Assembly: GCA_029817715.1 (NCBI GenBank) | Contig: JARUPY010000237.1 | Span: 930,001 to 994,000 of the forward strand | DNA: 64,000 bases | Origin: Melastoma dodecandrum | Lineage: Eukaryota > Streptophyta > Magnoliopsida > Myrtales > Melastomataceae | Reading direction: 5' to 3' | In this document: one piece after another, positions 57,958-64,000 of the stretch | Layout of the letters: each line of letters begins with the position of its first letter | How positions within the stretch are numbered: position 1 is the stretch's first letter | The notes under the pieces: generated by a model | Databases searched by the model: none | Told to the model about the DNA's origin: nothing | What the model saw: the letters and a program-made list of their open reading frames with translations, nothing else | Program-made: the position numbers and the translations under genes

Positions 57958-57969
57958 TGGTATCAGAGC
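57958..57969 (+). other. primer-binding site of Angela-type element 2
   Basis: TGGTATCAGAGC follows the LTR end (CCAACA at 57956) after one base and matches the tRNA-iMet 3' end. Confidence 0.9.
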
Positions 57970-59308
57970 TCGTTCGTGATTGAATCGTATAAATCAATTT
58001 CTTCGGTTTTGATTAAATCGTGTAATTCGACTTTTCGTTTTTCATGATTGGCCTATGCTTGTTTTGGTTCTTTTCTATTTTCTAAATTAGAAAAGTAGTC
58101 TAGAGGCCTTAGAAGAATTTTGGCAATTTTTAGCCTATGGTAAATCCGTAGGGAAAACATATTTTATTAGGGGACAAAAGAATTAAAATAATCCTAAAAG
58201 AGAAAATAAAATATTTTCTAAGATTTAAGGACGAAAATATCTCCTTTAGGATTTGCGAAATATTTTAATGAATAAGGGGCCCAGGATCTTTTATTATATT
58301 TAATTATATTATTTGTCGTGAATAAGACGGCCACAAATAATAAGGTCGTACGAGAAACAAAATCTCAAAGTAGAAATTCTTGGAAATATATTTGAAACAA
58401 AACAAAATCAATTTATTATACCATGAATCTATTGTAAGATTTTAATAATTTTAAAATCCTGATATATTGAAATGGACTATTCATAGAGATAAGAAAGATG
58501 TCCTTTAGTTCTAAATTTTAAGAATTTAGTCATTCAATATATACTAATAAATTAGGATTTTAAAATTATAGACCGAGAATAAAGAGATGGTCAAACAAAT
58601 TATAAATCCAAGAATATGGATTTGAAATATTTCGGCAGTTTGAAATAAAATAATGACAAATTATTCGACCAAGAAATTGGAAAATTAAGAATAATAATTT
58701 TAAAAGTTTAAAGATATTATTATTATTCCAAAAGGTTGGATAAGAAAGTTATGGACTAATTGTCCTATTAAATATTTTAATTGTGAGACAAAGTACAATA
58801 TCTCATATCCCCTAATTATTAAGTCAAGAATTGTATAATCTAAGCGCCCTCCACTGATATTTATTATAATAGTCAGATTTCTCTCAAGAGTCGGTAAAGC
58901 TTAGCTGTGTGCTTCTGATAGAACATCTGTAATTTATTCTAAATGGTTAATGGGTAGACTTAACTCAATTTAGTTAACTTATTTAGCTCAGCTAAGGTCA
59001 GCTGTTTTGAGGGGCAAGTGTTGAGTTTAAGAGTTGTTAGACTCAACGTGAAAATATTGAAAGTCACATCGATAATTGTGATTGGCGAGTTAAGACCTAC
59101 TTGTTTCGTGTGGTATGTGGGTACAACTCAGCTGTGTGCATACTTCATGTTTCGAGATTTCGGTCCCACTAGGAATTGTAACCAACAAATTCCCGATTTC
59201 AACACTGGGGGTTGTTGTTTTCGAATAAAATAGTGGGAGTTAAATTAAAGTCTTTTATTAATTAATATTTTAAAAATACTAAAACTCTGCCTTAAATTAT
59301 TTTTGTAG

Positions 59309-60583
59309 ATGGAAAACACAAACACCCTTTTTATGCGACGCATTCGCGAGAAAGAGAATATCCTCATAGATTCCAACTACCTGGATTGGTATAGGAAATA
59401 GAAAATTGTTCTAAGGCATGAGAGAAAGATTTATGTGTTGTGGGATCAACCACTTAAAGAACCTGCGCCTGATGCTTCTGAGGATGATCAATCTTACTAC
59501 AGTGAATACTTGAAGGATGCACTGGATGTTCAGTGCATCATGTTGTCCTCTATGACTCCCGTGCTACATAGGCAGCATGAGAACTTGAGTACTAGGGAGA
59601 TTGATCTGCACTTGCGTGAGCTCTTCCAAGAGAGTGCCAGAGTTGAGAGGTATGAGACCTTTCGGGGACTATTTCGAACAATGCTGGTGGAAGGAAACCC
59701 AGTTGGGCCACATGCACTCAAGATGATAGGGTACATTGAGAGGCTCGAGGGCTTGGGTTCCAAGTTGGACCAGGACTTGGCTATTGACCTGTTTTTGTCC
59801 TCACTCCCATCATCATTTTCTCAGTTTGTGTTGAACTTCAACATGAACAGTATGGAGAAGAGTTTAACTGATATGATGGCAATGTTGAAAACTGCTGAGA
59901 AGGACATGAAAGTGAATCCTTCACTTCAAGCAATGATGGTCGGAAAGACCAACAAGCGTCCTGGCACTAGGAAATTCAATCCCAAGGCCAAAACAGTTAA
60001 GAGCGTCGGAACTCCAGCTCAAAAGAGGCTTAAGAAATGGCAGCAGTCCGATGAAAGGCAGGCTATATGCTTTCATTGTGGCAAGAAAGGCCATTGGAAG
60101 AGGAATTGCTTCCAACTCATGTAGAAGAATGCCAGTGGAGCAGATGCTTCAGGTATCTTTGTGATTAAATGCAATCTTTCTGTTTCTTCACCATGGGTCA
60201 TAGACTCGGGAAGTAGTTCTCATATTTGTGCGAACTTGCAGGGTCTAAGTGACTATAGATGATTGTCCAAGAGCGAGATGGACCTACGAGTGGCGAATGG
60301 AGCTAGAGATGCTGCATTAGCTATAGGGACATATGTAAAAAAGTTGCCTTGTTTTTCAAAGAACATGATTTTGGTGTTGAGTTTAGACGCCAAGGGATTT
60401 GTATTTGAATTCAAGGACAAGTTGTGTTTTTTTTGTTTGAATGGAATGTTCTATGGAAATTGTTCATTGAATAATGTTTTATATGTTATGAATTTAAATG
60501 AGCTGATTTACTCTGTTGAAGGGAAGAAACCGAAAACGTGTGACTCAAACTTAACATATCTCTGGCACTGTAGACTTAGTCAC
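59309..60583 (+). pseudogene. gag-protease of Angela-type element 2, nearly open
   Basis: Gag begins at 59309 and meets a TAG near 59399 (YRK then stop). From there the frame is open to a second TAG at 60122. It contains the Gag domain (LFLSSLPSSFSQFVLNFNMN) and the zinc knuckle CX2CX4HX4C (CFHCGKKGHWKRNC, about 60068-60109). The protease motif VIDSGSSSHIC is near 60200, followed by another stop near 60259. The frame 60263-60583 covers the linker up to LTYLWHCRLSHC, where the Ogre-like LTR begins. It is less decayed than element 1. Confidence 0.83.
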
Positions 60584-63500
60584 TGTACGCGCGCCCTCCG
60601 GCCTAGCACGCGCGCTGCGGTTCGGGCAACCCGATGATCCGGGCCCGCTCCCCCGGGGTCCTGTCAAGTCGACGTTCCGGCTCGAACGCCGGACGTTGCG
60701 GAAAGGGGACCCGGGTTGAATCCTCCCTTGGTTCCCGAGCGGATCTGCGGGGCGTTTCGCCGACCGTCTCCAGTCCTTGAAGGCGACGGGCGAAAGGCTG
60801 CGTTAAGGCCTCGCTTGGGAAATTCCGGGAGGATCCAGGGAGCGGCTCGATTTGCCGTCACCTCATCCTAAATGGCTCCGAAAAAGAGGGGGTGTTGTTT
60901 AGTTTTAACTTTGGAAAACTTGTTCGGAGTCGCCACCGACTTATTAAAAAATAGTGTGATTTTAAGTCGGAAAAATCAGAGTCTGGGTTCGGGGATTCCT
61001 ATTTACTAACCTTTGTATTCTAAACATGCGAAAAGGGTGGCGATTTGTCCAAAAAAAAGATTTAACTTTTGATTGACGGGTATTGGGCCCGATCCGGGAG
61101 TAGGCCGGACTCTTATCGACGTTTTAACGGGTGTTGGACCCGAATTTAGGTTTGTTTGATTAAAACCGAGCATGCGACGTAAAACCTAAAGCCTAAGCAT
61201 ACGCGCAATCACAAACAATTATTTAGATCAAAAGGACGGGGAAGGGCGGTGATTGCGAACCTATACACTTGGGTCCGCAATCCGTTACAAGTGGATTTGA
61301 ATAAAAATTCGGGGAGGCCCGCACCTCCCCTTTGTACCTTTGATTGAGTTTGGGGCCGCTTTAAACCTTCGAACCCACGGTTTTTAGGCCGGGGTAGATC
61401 CACGCGGTTTGATACACGCGCCTTCGAGTTAATCTTCGGAATTTTGAAGTTGATCTTCCGAGATTAGATGCTCGATGTACATGCAAAGAAAAATAAAGAA
61501 GTGGTCAGAAAGTCCTAATTTAAATCGAAATGAATAATTAGGACTTAATGAAATAAGAGCGATGCTTACGGGGCGTTGTGAGCCCGTTGATGTCGATCGT
61601 CCGCGTCGTCGGAGGATGCATTCCTTGGTAATAATTCCTCGGTGTTTTACATCTAAAACAGGAAAAGGGAAGAGATGTGCAAAGCCTTTTTTATAACGGT
61701 TAAATTGACATAAATTTAACCGAACTAAAACAGTAAGGCATGACTTACCGTTTGAAATGGTTGAGTTATGGGGCATTTTGTACCCCGTTAATGTCGATCC
61801 TCCCTGATGTAGGAAGATAAGGTCATTGATAGTGAGTCTTGTTGGAGATGGCTGGATCGAATCGCTCGAAGTGATTGAACCAGATTTGGATTCCTCGAGA
61901 GGTCCATGTGTTTCCTCGTATTTTTCACGTAAAACAATGGGAAACAAAAATTAACGCAGAGAATTAGTCAAATTCGTTTGATGATTTACATCGCTAAAAA
62001 TGAAAATTAAACGTAAGACATGTCCCACCGTTTTAAAGCAATTATACTCGTTATCAATACTCCGAATAAACCCATATTTTTTTATCATATTTTCATGCAA
62101 ACAGAAGATACGAGGGGGTGGGAATAAAAATTACAAGTTAAAATATGAGACTATGCCTTGGGTTTACACAAATGCTCATGCGCTTAAAAATGAAATCACA
62201 ACGTTCAGGAAGAATTTTTATGCTACTAATCATGTAAACCAAAATAAATAAAATGTGACAAGGATAAGCGACCGAAAAATTGAGGCTTAATCACTAATCG
62301 AGGGAAACGAAACATCCGGAAGTTTTTGTTTAAATCCTGTAACATGTCGTCCCGATGAATTGAAACAAATAGCAAGTGGGGAGCAGACTTAAATTCAACT
62401 CATAGCAAGGAAAATAAAATAAAAAAAATGAATAAATGACGACACACTGCGTAAGTTTCCAAGTAATACTAGAAAAATAATATTTTAAGTGAAACCTTTT
62501 TTAGATTGTGGTAAATCAACCCTCCCCTCAAACACTACACATCGAAAGAAGAGGGAAAAAAAATTGAGATGTGCAACAAACCTGGGCAGAGACTTCCGGA
62601 GGGAAAGAGGAGACAGAGGTGGTGGCCCTGCGTCTGTCTGGATGGTCGGGGGTTCGAAGAATACTAGGTCCGCTACTTGGGGAAGGCACAGGCTGTAGAC
62701 TGGAAAAGCATTGGCCGAGTCGACGTTGTTTGGCGCCAACGCCCGGACTGGACGAATCGAAGAGGAGGGCGTAGAGGTGGGGTTTCGCTGGATGACGGCT
62801 GAGGCAGTGGCGTCGACAAAGGTCGCTCGTGGACGGTCTTGCGATGGATTTATGGCTGGTTGAGCAACGTCGGGGAGAGTCGGGGGAGCACCGTTGACGG
62901 ATCTGGGAAGTCGACGGCAGAGAGAGGGAGAGCAAGGATGCAAGGATCGCGACTCCCTCCGTCACCGCGGCTGCGAGTGGGGATCCACCCGGGAGGTTGT
63001 GGTTGTTGTCCAGAGCGACCTTGCGGCAAACAAAGGACGGGAGGTCGTCTTCCCGTCAGATTTGGGTATGACGACTTGTTGAGCCTGCCAAGACGAGATC
63101 CGAGACGGATGGCCGCCGTCTGGTCGGGTCCGAGTTCACGAGGAGGGGTTCCTTCCTCGGTTGTTGTCGGATAGCCAGGCCTGCTTTGGGGCTTGGTTGT
63201 GCGGTTGGTGATGGTGGGAAGTGAGATCCCACTTTTTTTTTTGGAATGCCTCCCTCTCGGAGGAGCTCGCCGAGGCTGGGTTAAGTAGAAGAGGAAGAAA
63301 TGGATAAGAAGGCCATTGAGCGCCCCAAGGAAAGGCTGCAACACCGTTGTCAGGTTGGTGACGTTGCTGACGGTGGACGGGTTTATATCTTGGGGGAGCC
63401 ATCTTCCAAAGCATGGTGAGGCGCCGCAGGTAAGGAAACCATCATGAAGCAGGTGACTTCAGGGATGAGAATGATTACCTTAGGATGCCTTTCTCCACCA

Positions 63501-63837
63501 TCTTTCTATTTTTACAAATAAAAGGAAGGGTAACAACAGCAATAGTCCAGCGAAGAGCCTTTGTGATCGGAGTTAAGAGAATATGTTCGCTATTAAATTT
63601 CCATCATCGTACGCTCTTCGTGTGTAAAATATTGTCTTTTGGAAAAGAAATGTTCCATCAAAGTCACGAATAATTGTTTAGTTGAAAAGAAAGAGATCAC
63701 TCATTTTATTAGTAAAAACATAAAAAACTTATTATTTTTTTTCAGTTATAAGAAAATTTTTATGAGTGAAATTTCTTAAGGCATTTTCTTTTTCACGAGT
63801 TGTGTAATTTGTGGTGTGAGAATTTGGGGTATCTACA
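60584..63837 (-). repeat. 3' LTR of an Ogre/Tat-like element
   Basis: On the minus strand it starts TGTAGATACCCC at 63837, right after a polypurine tract, and ends GCGTACA at 60584, abutting Angela sequence. At about 3.25 kb it is long, as in Ogre-like elements. It contains the GAGTCGCCACC and GGGTTCGGGG words familiar from such LTRs. The segment 60586-60860 is strikingly GC- and CpG-rich. Three paragraph-like repeats (near 61560-61660, 61740-61830 and 61900-62010) share GATGTCGATC, CTTACGGGGC and ACGTAAAAC-like words. ORFs inside it look like chance frames. Confidence 0.72.
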
Positions 63838-63906
63838 GTTTGCCCCTCCTTGCGAGTGAAATTGAGAAGATTTTTTTTCGCAAGGACATCATAGATACCC
63901 CAAATT
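63821..63906. repeat. nested inverted repeat spanning the polypurine tract
   Basis: Outer arms of 15 bp (63821-63835 and 63892-63906, AATTTGGGGTATCTA and its complement) enclose inner arms of 8 bp (63848-63855 and 63878-63885, CCTTGCGA and TCGCAAGG). Both pairs are perfect and properly nested, so a hairpin could form around the polypurine/LTR junction. Confidence 0.8.
63838..63853 (-). other. polypurine tract of the Ogre-like element
   Basis: On the minus strand GCAAGGAGGGGCAAAC directly precedes the LTR start. The window then holds about 147 bp of internal sequence with no recognisable gene. Confidence 0.75.
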
Positions 63907-64000
63907 ATGGATTTGGAGTAAGCACGATGAACTTTGCACCTTGAAAACTCATGAAGAATATTGTTAGTAACAATGGAGATCCTATGAAAAACAAGAGTAA

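Larger units (their letters stand above)
57336..60583 (+). mobile_element. Angela-type Ty1/copia element 2, decayed and interrupted
   Basis: The 5' LTR at 57336-57956 is only 621 bp: after 57745 it jumps to sequence resembling the last 200 bp of the longer LTR of element 1. A primer-binding site, AT-rich leader (57970-59308), gag, protease and the start of the GAG-pre-integrase region follow. At 60583 it is cut by an Ogre-like LTR; the rest lies beyond the window or is lost. Outside the first 410 bp it is only about 85 percent similar to element 1. Confidence 0.85.

Noticed and set aside
60586..60865. rDNA or organellar insertion, suggested by high GC
   Set aside because: I recognise no rRNA or plastid sequence, and the segment fits the TG...CA bounds of the Ogre-like LTR.
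61429..61947. 172-codon minus-strand ORF, and 145-164-codon ORFs at 62485-63344
   Set aside because: They lie within the LTR, overlap in several frames and show low-complexity proline/serine-rich translations without domains.

Overview
The window is a gene-poor, retrotransposon-dense stretch of a flowering-plant nuclear genome, probably a eudicot. The evidence is plant-type LTR retrotransposons of both superfamilies, primer-binding sites matching plant initiator tRNA-Met, a degraded hAT transposase of the RICESLEEPER type, and two thaumatin-like (PR-5) genes with a small GT-AG intron. Nothing points to a bacterium, virus or organelle.

Layout. 1-10053: a nearly complete, young Ty3/gypsy chromovirus (Tekay type, minus strand) with long LTRs, an intact 1477-aa polyprotein and an extra 151-aa leader ORF. 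10255-12195: hAT transposase pseudogene. 12967-18792: Ty1/copia element (SIRE/Maximus type, plus strand), decayed and internally deleted from reverse transcriptase into its own 3' LTR, but with its 5-bp target duplication intact. 19990-23317: intact thaumatin-like gene 1, its promoter, a thaumatin-like pseudogene tail and the first part of an Angela-type copia LTR. 22908-28558: that Angela element, decayed and cut off in reverse transcriptase. 28559-39926: decayed Tat-lineage Ty3/gypsy element B (gag-pol on minus, antisense plant-mobile-domain ORF on plus), interrupted by a chromovirus tail. 40830-53793: element C, a very young, apparently complete Tat-lineage element with intact gag-protease and pol on the minus strand and an intact antisense gene on the plus strand. 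It sits inside an inverted LTR related to element B. 54418-57745: a 99.6 percent identical copy of the thaumatin-like block. 57336-60583: a second Angela-type element. 60584-64000: the 3' LTR, polypurine tract and first internal bases of a large Ogre/Tat-like element on the minus strand, inserted in that Angela element.

The most remarkable system is element C (LTRs of 1009 bp with about three differences, target duplication GTGGT). Besides gag-PR and RT-RNaseH-archaeal RNaseH-integrase it carries, in antisense, what reads as a six-exon gene (42038-45211). All five introns are short GT-AG introns with compatible phases, and the spliced product would be 940 aa: plant mobile domain, basic linker, coiled coil. 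A TATA box lies just inside the 3' LTR, next to the polypurine tract. Antisense extra ORFs, some with plant mobile domains, are known in the Tat lineage; an intact spliced gene with its own promoter inside a very recent insertion is the part worth pursuing. Element B carries a decayed homologue in the same position.

The only host genes I can support are the two thaumatin-like genes (secreted PR-5 family). They differ by one predicted residue, at the signal-peptidase position, and by a cluster of changes around the intron. Their near-identical tract is bordered on both sides by clearly more diverged homologous sequence, which suggests gene conversion or crossover between older duplicates.
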